A DNA stretch of 64,000 nucleotides, from assembly GCF_003054555.1 (NCBI RefSeq), contig NZ_CP026304.1, positions 6,200,001 to 6,264,000 of the forward strand. The letters are read 5' to 3'. A program made the translations under genes and the position numbers. Positions within the stretch are counted from its first letter, which is position 1; each line of letters opens with the position of its first letter. The DNA is from Streptomyces lunaelactis. Its GTDB lineage: Bacteria > Actinomycetota > Actinomycetes > Streptomycetales > Streptomycetaceae. The notes beneath the pieces were generated by a model that did no database searches, had not been told where the DNA came from, and saw nothing but the letters and a program-made list of their open reading frames with translations. This document shows, piece after piece, positions 17,170 through 26,549 of the stretch.

Positions 17170-17914
17170 CCCACAGGAGCATCCCGCACAGGCACCAGCT
17201 GCCCAGCACATCGAGGGGCCAGTGGTAGCCGCGTAGTACGAGGCCGATGCCCGTCGCCACCGTGAGCAGGACGGCGACGGGCATCGTCCACTTCGCACGC
17301 ACCAGCAGGGCCGCACCGCAGTAGGCCACCATCGCGGTCGCCGTATGGCCCGAGGGGTAGTAGCCGGTCGCCTCGGTGAGCGGGCCCTGACGGCCGATCA
17401 GGGCCTTGAGGGGTACGACGAGCGCCGGAACCGCGGCCATGGCGAGGGCGGCGTACAGGGCTTTGCGACGGCGGCCGCTCCACAGTGCGTACGCGATCGC
17501 AGCGGCCAGGACAGGAAGCGCGACCGCCATACTGCCGAGGTCGGCCAGGAGGCCGGTCAGAGTGCTGGGTCCGCTTCCCACGATCTTGAGCTCGATGCGC
17601 TCGTCCAGGGACCGGAGCGGGCCGTCGGCGGCCACCTGCCAGGTGACCACCGCGAAGAGAAGGGCGCACAGCGCAGGCAGCGCCACAAGAAAAGAAGCCG
17701 GCCACCTCGGAACAGGGGGGGTGGTTCCGCAGTGGCCGGCCGGACCGGTTTGCCGCGCGCCCCGGGGGGTTTGGGGCGGGCGGCCATCCGATCGGTGAGG
17801 AGTTCCGGAGCCGAAGGCTCCAGTGGTGTGCGCGAGGGCACGACCAGAGCGAGGCTGGGGAGGCTCCGCCCTGGAGTCGCCCGCAGTCCCCTGCGAGCGG
17901 GGTGTTTCTCTCAT
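17123..17914 (-). CDS. PAP2-family phosphatase, membrane-bound
   Basis: The protein has about six hydrophobic segments and PAP2 phosphatase motifs: KALIGRQGP (KxxxxxxRP-like, with Gln before Gly-Pro), PSGHT and GYHWPLDVLGS. Such enzymes dephosphorylate phosphatidic acid or polyprenyl diphosphate at the membrane. The start is uncertain. ATG 17914 gives 263 residues and GTG 17983 gives 286, but the first 70-90 residues of either are low-complexity and lack family similarity, so the true start may be later. Its 3' end overlaps the chitinase gene on the other strand. Confidence 0.75.
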   Translation of the reverse strand: MRETPRSQGTAGDSRAEPPQPRSGRALAHTTGAFGSGTPHRSDGRPPQTPRGARQTGPAGHCGTTPPVPRWPASFLVALPALCALLFAVVTWQVAADGPLRSLDERIELKIVGSGPSTLTGLLADLGSMAVALPVLAAAIAYALWSGRRRKALYAALAMAAVPALVVPLKALIGRQGPLTEATGYYPSGHTATAMVAYCGAALLVRAKWTMPVAVLLTVATGIGLVLRGYHWPLDVLGSWCLCGMLLWVTSRRRRSSSRTPTG

Positions 17915-18016
17915 CTGCTGGAACCGTACGGCAGGGGCCGGGGGACCGACAGCCGGATCTCCATCCCGCCATCGGCCCCGCACAGCTTCTTCACAGGCCC
18001 CGACCGTTCGGGTCCC

Positions 18017-19366
18017 TCACAAGCCCGCGAAGGCCTGCTCGATGATGTCCAGACCCTCGTTGAGCAGGTCTTCGCCGATTACCAGCGGCGGCAGGAAGCG
18101 CAGCACATTGCCGTACGTACCGCAGGTCAGCACCAGCAGACCCTCGGCGTGGCAGGCCTTGGCGAGCGCGGCGGTCGCGGCCGGGTTCGGCTCCTTGGAG
18201 TCGCGGTCCTTGACCAGCTCGATCGCGATCATCGCACCGCGGCCGCGGATGTCGCCGATGCTGCATCCCTCCTTGTCGGCGAACTTCTCGGCCATCGCGG
18301 TGAGGCGGCCCTTCATGACCTCCTCGATGCGCTTGGCCCTGCCGTTGAGGTCGAGCTCCTTCATCGTCTCGATGGCGCCGAGCGCACCGGCACAGGCCAC
18401 CGGGTTGCCGCCGTACGTACCGCCGAGGCCGCCCGCGTGCGGGGCGTCCATGATCTCGGCGCGACCCGTCACCGCGGCGAGCGGCAGACCGCCCGCGATG
18501 CCCTTGGCGGTGGTGATCAGGTCCGGGACGATGCCCTCGTCCTCACAGGCGAACCACTGCCCGGTGCGGCAGAACCCGGACTGGATCTCGTCCGCCACGA
18601 ACACGATGCCGTTGTCCTTGGCGAACTGCGAGATGGCGGGCAGGAAGCCCTTGGCCGGCTCGATGAAGCCGCCCTCGCCGAGAACCGGCTCGATGATGAT
18701 CGCCGCGACGTTCTCGGCGCCGATCTGCTTGTTGATCATGTCGATGGCCTGCGCGGACGCCTCGGCGCCGGCGTTCTCGGCACCGGTCGGCCAGCGGTAG
18801 CCGTACGCGACGGGAACCCGGTACACCTCGGGCGCGAACGGCCCGAAGCCCTGCTTGTACGGCATGTTCTTGGCGGTCAGCGCCATCGTCAGGTTGGTAC
18901 GCCCGTGGTAGCCGTGGTCGAACACGACGATCGCCTGGCGCTTGGTGTAGGCGCGGGCGATCTTGACGGCGTTCTCGACGGCCTCGGCGCCGGAGTTGAA
19001 CAGCGCGGACTTCTTGGCGTGGTCGCCCGGCGTCAGCTCGGCGAGCGCCTCGGCGACCTCGACGTACCCCTCGTACGGCGTGACCATGAAACAGGTGTGG
19101 GTGAAGTCGGCGAGCTGCGCGGAGGCGCGGCGTACGACGGCCTCGGCGGAGGCGCCGACGGAGGTCACGGCGATGCCGGAACCGAAGTCGATGAGGCGGT
19201 TGCCGTCCACGTCCTCGATGACACCGCCGCCGGCGCGGGCGGTGAAGACGGGCAGCACGGACCCCACACCGCCGGCGACCGCGGCGGTACGGCGGGCCTG
19301 CAGCTCGATCGACTTCGGGCCGGGGATGGCGGTGACGACGCGGCGCTCCTGCGGGATGGCGGTCAT
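18017..19366 (-). CDS. gabT: 4-aminobutyrate aminotransferase
   Basis: The 449-residue PLP-dependent class III aminotransferase has FNSGAEAVENAVKIAR (phosphate-binding region), DHGYHGRT, the PLP-interacting VADEIQSGF and the Schiff-base lysine in TTAKGIAGG. It transfers the amino group of GABA to 2-oxoglutarate, giving succinate semialdehyde. It is the logical consumer of GABA made by the polyamine operon at 8-15 kb. ATG 19366 is preceded by AGGAG six bases upstream. It is transcribed away from the P-loop membrane protein gene. Confidence 0.94.
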   Translation of the reverse strand: MTAIPQERRVVTAIPGPKSIELQARRTAAVAGGVGSVLPVFTARAGGGVIEDVDGNRLIDFGSGIAVTSVGASAEAVVRRASAQLADFTHTCFMVTPYEGYVEVAEALAELTPGDHAKKSALFNSGAEAVENAVKIARAYTKRQAIVVFDHGYHGRTNLTMALTAKNMPYKQGFGPFAPEVYRVPVAYGYRWPTGAENAGAEASAQAIDMINKQIGAENVAAIIIEPVLGEGGFIEPAKGFLPAISQFAKDNGIVFVADEIQSGFCRTGQWFACEDEGIVPDLITTAKGIAGGLPLAAVTGRAEIMDAPHAGGLGGTYGGNPVACAGALGAIETMKELDLNGRAKRIEEVMKGRLTAMAEKFADKEGCSIGDIRGRGAMIAIELVKDRDSKEPNPAATAALAKACHAEGLLVLTCGTYGNVLRFLPPLVIGEDLLNEGLDIIEQAFAGL

Positions 19367-19645
19367 GAGGGGCTCCTGGGGGGTGCTGTTGGACGTTGAG
19401 CGGCCCCGGGGACCGCTACTTCTCACTCTCCGCAGGCTAGGCGCGGGAACGGAGGGCGGGCATGCGCCGTTCGGGAGTGTTGGGGAGATGTCGTTGTCCC
19501 CGGCGGACAAGGGCAGCCCCAGGCTCGGCCACCCGCGCCCACACAGGCGGCCGCGGACCGCGGGCGCCTCAGGTGAACTCCCCGCACAAGGGCACTAGAT
19601 TGACGGGGCACAGAGCGAGCCTGGCTGGTCAGGGGGCAGCAGTTC
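19367..19645. other. divergent intergenic region gabT / P-loop protein
   Basis: This 279-base gap must hold promoters for both divergent genes. A TAGATT hexamer at 19596-19601 is a possible -10 for the rightward gene, but no good -35 partner is visible. I see no RNA gene or strong palindrome. Confidence 0.4.
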
Positions 19646-21961
19646 ATGGATTCCGAAGGCACTTTCGACGCACGGGGCACACGGTCCAATCCGGTGCCGC
19701 GTCCCGCCGCGCCGCCGCCCGAGGTGCCGTCCGTCCCACGCGGAACCCCCGCCAGGCCGGCGCACGCGCCGGTCACCCGCCCGGCGGTCGTGGAATGGCT
19801 GCGCACCCCGCGGCCCGCGGCCGCCCCCGGCATCTGGCGTCTGGGCCACCGCGAGCGGCCGCAGGAGGAGCCGGACCTCGTCCCCGCACGCCAGCTGTTC
19901 AGCGGCGCCTTCATCGCCTACCTCTGCGGCTGGCTGCTCTGGTCACTGCTGTGGAACGGCTACCTCGAGGGGTGGTGGATCTTCGTCGACGAGTGGTGGC
20001 TGCTGCCGATGCTCTGGCTGGTGCCCGACGACTGGAGGTCCGCCGCCAGCCCCAACGTCGAGCTGTACGTCGCCGCGACCTATCTCTGGAATGCCCTCGT
20101 GCTGAGCCTGCTCGCCGTCGGCTTCGGCCGGGTCGGCAACTGGCGCGAGGTGTGGCTGCGGTACGGGGTGCCGCTGTGGCCGCTGTTCGTGCTGCTGCCG
20201 GGTGTGTGGCGCGAGATGCCGCGGACGGTCACCTGGCTCACCTGGGTGTCCAACATCTACTACGTGCTGCTCGTGGCGGCGATCGTCGCCGCCGTCGGCC
20301 GCATCGGCACCTGGCCGGCCGTCCGCCGGCGCGTTGGGACCCAGGCCCCAACGACCCCGCCGCCCCCGGCCGAGGCCGACCTCGCGGACTGGCCCGACCT
20401 GCGCGCCGCGGGCCTCGCCGACGCGGCAACGAGCCTCGCCGAAGCCACCCGCGCCGGGACGCTCGGCGATGTCGACTACGCCAGGATCCGGCGCGCGTGG
20501 CAGGGCGTGCACGCCAGGCCCGAGCGGCTCGCCGCCTTCACCGACACCGTCCGCAGGCACGGCGCCGCCGCCTGCGCCCACCCCTCCGGTGTGCGGGATC
20601 TGCCGGTGCGCACCGCCACCCACGACCTCGCCACCGCGCAGGTCAGGATCGGCACGGCTGTCGACGACGACCGCAACCCCTACGCACGCCGCACCACCGG
20701 CGTCGCCCTCGAACCCGCCCTCCTCGGCACCTCGCTGCTCGCCGTCGGGCCCTCCGGGTCCGGCAAGAGCGTGCGGCTCGTGCGGCCCGTCGTCGAGTCC
20801 ATGTGCCTGCTCGCGCTCGCCAACCGCGCCGCCGTCGTCGCCGTCACCGCGCACGGCACCGGCCTCGCCCCCGACGACGCCTTCGATCTCGTCATCGCCG
20901 TCGGCCGCCCCGACTCCACCCACGACCTCGACCTCTACGGCGGCGCCGAAGACCCCGACGAGGCCGCCCGCACGCTCGCCGAAGCACTCGTCGGCGATCT
21001 CGCCGCCACCCTCCACGGCGGGGACAGCCGCCGCGCCGCCACCGCGCTGGCCCAGCTGATCGGCCCGTACCAGTGCGTCCACGGCCATTTCCCCGCCGTA
21101 CCGGAGCTGCGCGAGCTGCTCGGCGGCGCACCCGCCGCCCTCGGCGCGCTGCGCATCGCCCTGGAGGCCGCCGGCGACCCCGGCGCCGCCGCCCAGCTGC
21201 GTGAACTCGCCGCCCGCGAACGGCAGTCGGCCCGCGCCGACGACGTCGGCGTACTGCTCGCCGAGCGGATCGCCTTCCTGGACCGGCCCGCGTTCGCGCA
21301 CTTCTTCCGTACGGACGGCGGCGGCAGACAGTTCTCGCTGCGCGCCATCGAGCACCCGCTGCGCGTCCGTATCGACCTGCCCGAGCGCGGCCACGCCGAG
21401 GCCTCGCGGATCATCGCGCGCCTGCTCCTCGCCCAGTTCACCGAGGCCGCGCTCAGCCGCTCGGACCGGTCGCTCTTCGCCTGTCTGGTGCTGGACGACG
21501 CGACGTACACCGTGACCGCCGACTCGGTCCGCGCGGTACAGCGGCTGCGGTCCGCCAACGCCGGAGTGATCCTGGCGCTGCGAACGCTGGAGGACGTGGC
21601 GGAGCCGCTGCGCGACCCGCTGCTCGGCGCGGTCGGCTGCCGGATGGCCTTCGCGGGACTCGCGCCCTGGGACGGCGGACGGTTCGCCGAGACCTGGGGC
21701 ACCGAGTGGGTGCAGACCCGGGACGTCACCAACCGGCAGATCATCTCCGACGAGCCCCTCACCAAGGCGCTGCACCTGATGCGACGTCTGGTCACCGGCA
21801 AGGCGGCGACCGCGGAAGCGATCACCGTGCGGGAGGTCGAGCGCGCCCGCTGGTCGGCGTCGGACCTCGCGCACGCCGTGCCCGCCGGGCACGCGGTGCT
21901 CTCGCTGACGACCGTACGGGGCGAGCACGCGCCACCCCTGCTGGTGGATCTGCGGACCTGA
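19646..21961 (+). CDS. membrane-anchored P-loop ATP/GTP-binding protein of unknown function
   Basis: The 771-residue protein has a Pro-rich N-terminus, about four membrane segments within residues 85-235, then a soluble NTPase part. Walker A is GPSGSGKS and a Walker B-like strand reads LFACLVLDDAT. The late stretch with LALRTLEDVAEPLRDPLLGAVG and the final GHAVLSLTT recall VirD4/TraG/FtsK-type hexameric motors, where a similar segment follows Walker B (inference). No conjugation or replication genes are nearby. It lies between gabT and a PucR regulator, and its role is unknown. Confidence 0.8.
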   Translation: MDSEGTFDARGTRSNPVPRPAAPPPEVPSVPRGTPARPAHAPVTRPAVVEWLRTPRPAAAPGIWRLGHRERPQEEPDLVPARQLFSGAFIAYLCGWLLWSLLWNGYLEGWWIFVDEWWLLPMLWLVPDDWRSAASPNVELYVAATYLWNALVLSLLAVGFGRVGNWREVWLRYGVPLWPLFVLLPGVWREMPRTVTWLTWVSNIYYVLLVAAIVAAVGRIGTWPAVRRRVGTQAPTTPPPPAEADLADWPDLRAAGLADAATSLAEATRAGTLGDVDYARIRRAWQGVHARPERLAAFTDTVRRHGAAACAHPSGVRDLPVRTATHDLATAQVRIGTAVDDDRNPYARRTTGVALEPALLGTSLLAVGPSGSGKSVRLVRPVVESMCLLALANRAAVVAVTAHGTGLAPDDAFDLVIAVGRPDSTHDLDLYGGAEDPDEAARTLAEALVGDLAATLHGGDSRRAATALAQLIGPYQCVHGHFPAVPELRELLGGAPAALGALRIALEAAGDPGAAAQLRELAARERQSARADDVGVLLAERIAFLDRPAFAHFFRTDGGGRQFSLRAIEHPLRVRIDLPERGHAEASRIIARLLLAQFTEAALSRSDRSLFACLVLDDATYTVTADSVRAVQRLRSANAGVILALRTLEDVAEPLRDPLLGAVGCRMAFAGLAPWDGGRFAETWGTEWVQTRDVTNRQIISDEPLTKALHLMRRLVTGKAATAEAITVREVERARWSASDLAHAVPAGHAVLSLTTVRGEHAPPLLVDLRT

Positions 21962-22075
21962 CCGGGACCCGGAACCGCTACGCCCTGGCAGAATCGATGT
22001 ACGCCGTTCATACGGGACGGCGAAAATCTCCCCGGTCTCTGCCTCTGCACCTCTGCTCGAAGGGCCTACGGTCCC

Positions 22076-23641
22076 ATGCCCCCAACGCTCGCCTCGCTCG
22101 TCCAGCACTCGGCGCTCAAACTCACCGTGCGCGCCGGGGAGGACCGGCTCGAGACGCCCGTGCGCTGGGCGCATGTCAGCGAGCTCGCCGACCCCGTGCC
22201 GTACATGGAGGGCGGCGAGCTGCTGCTCGTCACGGCGATGACGCTGGACGCCGAGGACCATGAGGCGATGCGCCGCTATGTGCGCAGGCTGGTGGGCGCG
22301 GGCGTCGTCGGGCTCGGATTCGCTGTCGGCGTGTACTACGACGACATACCCGAAGCGCTCGTCGACGCGGCGAAGGAGGAGGGGCTTCCGCTCCTCGCCG
22401 TACCCCGCCGCACTCCCTTCCTCGCCATCAGCAAGGCGGTCTCGGCGGCGATCGCGGCCGACCAGTACCGGGCGGTGACGGCCGGTTTCGAGGTGCAGCG
22501 GGAGCTGACGCGCGCCGCGCTGGCCGAGGGCCCCGACGCGGTCGTCGCCCGCCTCGCCGCGCACATCGATGGCTGGGCCGCGCTGTACGACGCCTCCGGT
22601 GCGGTCGTCGCGGCCGCGCCGGAATGGGCCGCGCGCCGGGCCGCCCGGCTCACCGGCGACGTGGAGCGGCTGCGCGAGCGGTCCGCGCCCGCGAGCGCCG
22701 TCGTCGGCGACACCGAGGACCGGGTCGAGCTGCAGTCGCTGGGCACGGGACGGCGTGTGCGCGGTGCGCTGGCCGTCGGCACGGGAGCGCCGCTGGGCAC
22801 CGCCGAGCGGTACGCCGTGCACTCCGCCGTCGCCCTGCTGACCCTGTCCACGGAGCGCTCGCGCTCGCTCCAGGCGGCCGAACAGCGGCTCGGCGCCGCC
22901 GTGCTGCGGATGCTGCTCTCCGGCCAGCAGGACCATGCCCGGGCGGTTGCCGGCGATCTGTACGGCGGTCTCCTCGACGCCCCCTTCCGGCTGCTGATCG
23001 CCGAGCCCGCCGGAGAGCCGGACCCCGCGGCGGAGCATCCGCTCCAGGCGTTCGCCGAGTCGCTTGAGTCGACCGCGGCCCGGGCGGGCGAGGCCCTGCT
23101 CGTCGTACCGGACACCGACGACCGTCTTGTGGTGCTGGCCGCGGACGGCGGCGCTGTCGTCGCGGCCTGCACCGCCGAGTACGCCGCCAAGGAGGCCGAG
23201 GACGCCGAAGCGGTCGTCGGGCTCTCCGCGCCGACCGGACCGATAGCGGCTGCGGGCGCGTACAAACAGGCCGAGCAGGCGCTCTCGGTCGCCCGGCGGC
23301 GCGGCCGCGCGCTGGTCGAGCACGAGGAGCTGGCAGCGGGATCGATCCTCCCGCTGCTCGCGGACGACGCGGTACGCGCCTTCGCGGACGGCATGCTGCG
23401 CGCGCTGTACGAACACGACGCGACCGGCCGCGGCGACCTCGTCGCCTCGCTGCGCGCCTGGCTCTCGCGCCACGGCCAGTGGGACGCGGCCGCCGCGGAC
23501 CTCGGCGTACACCGCCATACGCTGCGCTACCGGATGCGGCGGGTCGAGGAGATCCTCGGCCGCTCGCTGGACGACCCGGACGTCCGGATGGAGCTCTGGC
23601 TCGCGCTGAAGACGACGGCGGGCGGCCCGGCGACGCAGTGA
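22076..23641 (+). CDS. PucR-family transcriptional regulator
   Basis: The 521-residue regulator has a PucR N-terminal domain (about residues 7-125, with VRWAHVSELADP and GGELLLVTAM), a central region, and a C-terminal PucR helix-turn-helix (HRHTLRYRMRRVEEILGRSLDDPD). Family members control purine, GABA or polyamine use as activators. Its position between gabT and the second aldehyde dehydrogenase makes GABA catabolism its likely target (inference). It is plus-strand, 115 bases after the P-loop protein gene. Confidence 0.9.
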   Translation: MPPTLASLVQHSALKLTVRAGEDRLETPVRWAHVSELADPVPYMEGGELLLVTAMTLDAEDHEAMRRYVRRLVGAGVVGLGFAVGVYYDDIPEALVDAAKEEGLPLLAVPRRTPFLAISKAVSAAIAADQYRAVTAGFEVQRELTRAALAEGPDAVVARLAAHIDGWAALYDASGAVVAAAPEWAARRAARLTGDVERLRERSAPASAVVGDTEDRVELQSLGTGRRVRGALAVGTGAPLGTAERYAVHSAVALLTLSTERSRSLQAAEQRLGAAVLRMLLSGQQDHARAVAGDLYGGLLDAPFRLLIAEPAGEPDPAAEHPLQAFAESLESTAARAGEALLVVPDTDDRLVVLAADGGAVVAACTAEYAAKEAEDAEAVVGLSAPTGPIAAAGAYKQAEQALSVARRRGRALVEHEELAAGSILPLLADDAVRAFADGMLRALYEHDATGRGDLVASLRAWLSRHGQWDAAAADLGVHRHTLRYRMRRVEEILGRSLDDPDVRMELWLALKTTAGGPATQ

Positions 23642-23700
23642 CCGGCGAAGCGGTGACGGGCGACGCAGTGACAAGCGGGCGCAAGGTTTTTCCGTTTTCG

Positions 23701-23716
23701 TGCCCGAAGTCGGGCA
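23701..23716. promoter_or_regulatory. short inverted repeat upstream of EamA transporter gene
   Basis: TGCCCG and CGGGCA flank AAGT in the 119-base gap between the PucR and EamA genes, followed by an AT-rich AAAATTATT. It could be a weak terminator for the regulator gene or an operator for the transporter gene. Confidence 0.4.
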
Positions 23717-23760
23717 AAATTATTGGTGGTTGATCGCCGAAGTGCCTAAGGTCCTGCCTC

Positions 23761-24720
23761 GTGGCCACCAACTCAAGCACTCCTGAGGCCGGCACCCCCG
23801 TCGTCGCTACCGTCGAAGCACCCCCGCCCGGCCGCCGGATATCCGGAGCCGTCTGGCTGGCGCTCGCCATCGTGTACGTCGTCTGGGGCTCCACCTACCT
23901 CGGCATCCGCATCGTCGTCGAGACCATGCCGCCCTTCCTGTCCGCAGGCGCCCGCTTCATCGTGGCGGGCCTGATCCTCGCCGGTCTCGTGGCCTGGCGG
24001 CAGGGGACCTCGGCGCTCAAGGTCACCCGCGCCCAGCTCGCCTCGGCGGCCCTGGTCGGCCTGCTGCTCCTGCTCGGCGGCAACGGCCTCGTGGTGCTCG
24101 CCGAGACCTCCGTGCCCTCCGGGCTCGCCGCCCTGCTGATCGCCGTCGTGCCCGCCTGGGTGGTCGTGCTGCGCAGGGCCTTCGGCGAGCGGCCCGGCCT
24201 CGGCGCGTATCTGGGCGTCCTGCTCGGTCTGGCGGGCCTCGCCGTGCTGACCCTCCCGGGCCTCAGCGGCGACGTTCGCCTGTGGGGCGTCCTCACCGTG
24301 ATCGTGGCGACCGTCATGTGGTCGGTGGGCTCCTTCTCGTCCTCGAAGATCCCGATGCCGAAAAATCCCTTCGCGGCCAGCGCCTACGAGATGGTCGCGG
24401 GCGGCATCGGCTGTCTGCTGGTGGGCCTCGGGCGGGGCGAGCAGTACGGCTTCGTGCTCGGTGAGGTCTCCGGCCGCTCCTGGACGGCACTCGGCTACCT
24501 CGTCGTCTTCGGCTCGATCGTCGCGTTCACGGCGTACGCCTGGCTGCTGCACTCCGCGCCGCTGTCGCTGGTCGCGACCTACGCGTACGTCAACCCGGTC
24601 GTCGCCGTACTCCTCGGCGCGCTGATCCTGAACGAGCAGCTGAGCTGGCCGATCGCGGTCGGCGGCGCGGTGGTGGTGGCGGGTGTCTTCCTGATCGTGT
24701 CGACGGAACGTCGACGCTGA
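23761..24720 (+). CDS. EamA-family (DMT) transporter
   Basis: The 319-residue protein starts with GTG and has about ten membrane helices in two EamA repeats. The characteristic VYVVWGSTYLGIRI opens the first, and AYVNPVVAVLLGALILNE ends the second. Members export amino acids, amines or metabolites; the substrate here is not predictable. Its place in the GABA/polyamine neighbourhood would allow export of an amine or amino acid (inference). Confidence 0.9.
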   Translation: MATNSSTPEAGTPVVATVEAPPPGRRISGAVWLALAIVYVVWGSTYLGIRIVVETMPPFLSAGARFIVAGLILAGLVAWRQGTSALKVTRAQLASAALVGLLLLLGGNGLVVLAETSVPSGLAALLIAVVPAWVVVLRRAFGERPGLGAYLGVLLGLAGLAVLTLPGLSGDVRLWGVLTVIVATVMWSVGSFSSSKIPMPKNPFAASAYEMVAGGIGCLLVGLGRGEQYGFVLGEVSGRSWTALGYLVVFGSIVAFTAYAWLLHSAPLSLVATYAYVNPVVAVLLGALILNEQLSWPIAVGGAVVVAGVFLIVSTERRR

Positions 24721-24784
24721 CCCTGGGGGCAAGCCCCCGGACCCGTACGGCCTTCGGCCGTGTCCTCCATCGCGGGACGGGCTG
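24721..24784 (-). repeat. dispersed intergenic palindromic repeat, copy A
   Basis: The segment contains two hairpins, GGGGGC/GCCCCC (24725-24738) and ACGGCC/GGCCGT (24747-24761). Reverse-complemented, it matches 36830-36892 over almost its whole length. It follows the EamA stop directly and probably terminates transcription. Confidence 0.75.
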
Positions 24785-24906
24785 AACCGGCACGCCAAAG
24801 CGGCGGATCCGGCCCGTCCACCACTCCACCTCGGACAAACGCCAGACCGCCCTCCCACCCCTACCGTGGGGCACAGACACCCCCACTACCTCGGAAGGGC
24901 CGGGAC

Positions 24907-26352
24907 ATGACCTCCACCCACGCCTTCTGGCTCGCCGGCCGCCAGGCCACCGGCGAGGCCACCTTCGACGTCACCTCCCCCTGGGACGGACACCTCGTCG
25001 GACAGGTCGCCGTCCCGACCGATGCCCAGATCGAGGAGGCCGTCGCCGCCGCGCACGCCGTACGCGACGAGTTCGCGGCGACCCCGGCACACGTGCGGGC
25101 CGCCGCCCTGGACCATGTCTCGCGCCGGCTCGTCGAGCGCACCGAGGAGATCGCCCAGCTGATCTCCGCCGAGAACGGCAAGCCGGTCAAGTGGGCTCGC
25201 GGCGAGGTCGGCCGCGCGGTCTCCGTCTTCCGCTTCGCGGCCGAGGAGGCCCGCCGCTTCAACGGCGGCGACGCCCAGCGCCTGGACACCGACGCAGGCG
25301 GCCAGGGCCGGCTCGCGCTGACCCGCCGCTTCCCCAAGGGCGCCGTCCTCGGCATCGCGCCGTTCAACTTCCCGCTGAACCTCTGCGCCCACAAGATCGC
25401 CCCGGCGATCGCGGTCGGCGCGCCGATCATCCTCAAGCCCGCCCCGGCGACGCCGCTGTCCGGCCTGATCATCGGCGAGCTGCTGGCCGAGACCGAGCTG
25501 CCCGCCGGTTCGTGGTCGGTGCTCCCGGTCCCGAACGACCGGATGCCCGCCCTCGTTCAGGACGAGCGCCTGCCGGTCATCTCCTTCACCGGCTCCGACA
25601 CGGTCGGCTACGCGATCATGGACTCGGTGCCGCGCAAGCACTGCACCCTGGAGCTGGGCGGCAACGGCGCGGCAGTCGTCCTCGGCGACTGGGCCTCCGA
25701 GCAGGACCTGGACTGGGCGGCGACCCGTATCGCCACCTTCTCCAACTACCAGGGCGGCCAGTCCTGCATCTCCGTGCAGCGCGTGATCGCCGACGCCTCG
25801 GTGTACGAGCGCCTGCTGCCGAAGATCGTCGAGGCCGTCGGGGCCCAGGTCACCGGCGACCCTTCCGACTCCGCCACCGACGTCGGCCCGCTGGTCAGCG
25901 AGGACGCCGCCAAGCGTGTCGAGTCCTGGGTCGACGAGGCCGTACAGGCGGGCGCGCAGCTCCTGGCGGGCGGCAAGCGCGACGGCGCCTCCTACGCGCC
26001 CACCGTCCTCACCGACGTCCCGGCGGACGTCACCCTCTCCCGTGAGGAGGTCTTCGGACCGGTCCTCACGGTCAAGAGGGTCGACGGCGAGGCCGAGGCG
26101 TTCGCGGCCGTCAACGACTCCAAGTACGGCCTGCAGGCAGGTGTGTTCACGCACGATGTGCAGACCGCCTTCCGCGCCCACCGCGCCCTCGAGGTCGGCG
26201 GCGTGATCATCGGCGATGTGCCCTCCTACCGCGCTGACCAGATGCCGTACGGCGGTGCCAAGCAGTCCGGCGTCGGCCGCGAGGGCGTGCGGTTCGCGAT
26301 GGACGACTACACGTACGAGCGGGTGCTGGTCCTCACCGGTCTGGCCCTGTAG
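24907..26352 (+). CDS. aldehyde dehydrogenase (succinate-semialdehyde dehydrogenase-like)
   Basis: The 481-residue ALDH has APFNFPLNL, FTGSDTVGY, catalytic glutamate in ELGGNGA and nucleophilic cysteine in GQSCIS. It differs clearly from the two aminobutyraldehyde-type paralogues in the window. With gabT and a PucR regulator nearby, oxidation of succinate semialdehyde to succinate is a reasonable role, but the family is broad and the substrate is inferred. ATG 24907 has GGAAGGG upstream; the frame stays open 147 bases further but without family similarity. Confidence 0.88.
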   Translation: MTSTHAFWLAGRQATGEATFDVTSPWDGHLVGQVAVPTDAQIEEAVAAAHAVRDEFAATPAHVRAAALDHVSRRLVERTEEIAQLISAENGKPVKWARGEVGRAVSVFRFAAEEARRFNGGDAQRLDTDAGGQGRLALTRRFPKGAVLGIAPFNFPLNLCAHKIAPAIAVGAPIILKPAPATPLSGLIIGELLAETELPAGSWSVLPVPNDRMPALVQDERLPVISFTGSDTVGYAIMDSVPRKHCTLELGGNGAAVVLGDWASEQDLDWAATRIATFSNYQGGQSCISVQRVIADASVYERLLPKIVEAVGAQVTGDPSDSATDVGPLVSEDAAKRVESWVDEAVQAGAQLLAGGKRDGASYAPTVLTDVPADVTLSREEVFGPVLTVKRVDGEAEAFAAVNDSKYGLQAGVFTHDVQTAFRAHRALEVGGVIIGDVPSYRADQMPYGGAKQSGVGREGVRFAMDDYTYERVLVLTGLAL

Positions 26353-26370
26353 CGCCCGTACGCCGAGACG

Positions 26371-26405
26371 ACGGCCGGAGCCCGCTGTGCGGGGGCTCCG
26401 GCCGT
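26371..26405. terminator. hairpin terminator after aldehyde dehydrogenase
   Basis: Perfect 13-base arms (26371-26383 and 26393-26405) enclose a nine-base loop, 19 bases after the stop codon. The stem is GC-rich with no T-run, typical of Streptomyces terminators. Confidence 0.75.
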
Positions 26406-26549
26406 TGCCGTGCCGCCGGGACACCGCTGTGCGAGCACTGGTGGAGAGGGCAGGAATCAGGTACTACGGACGGGTAGCACCGGTCGGTATGGCGACCTGC
26501 GCCCCGGCCGACGCCCCCGGAAGTCCCGACTCGCGGCGAGGTGAGCCTC

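Noticed and set aside
19943..23674. A 1243-codon open frame on the minus strand opposite the P-loop protein and PucR genes
   Set aside because: The plus-strand frames have clear motifs; the antisense frame is a high-GC shadow.
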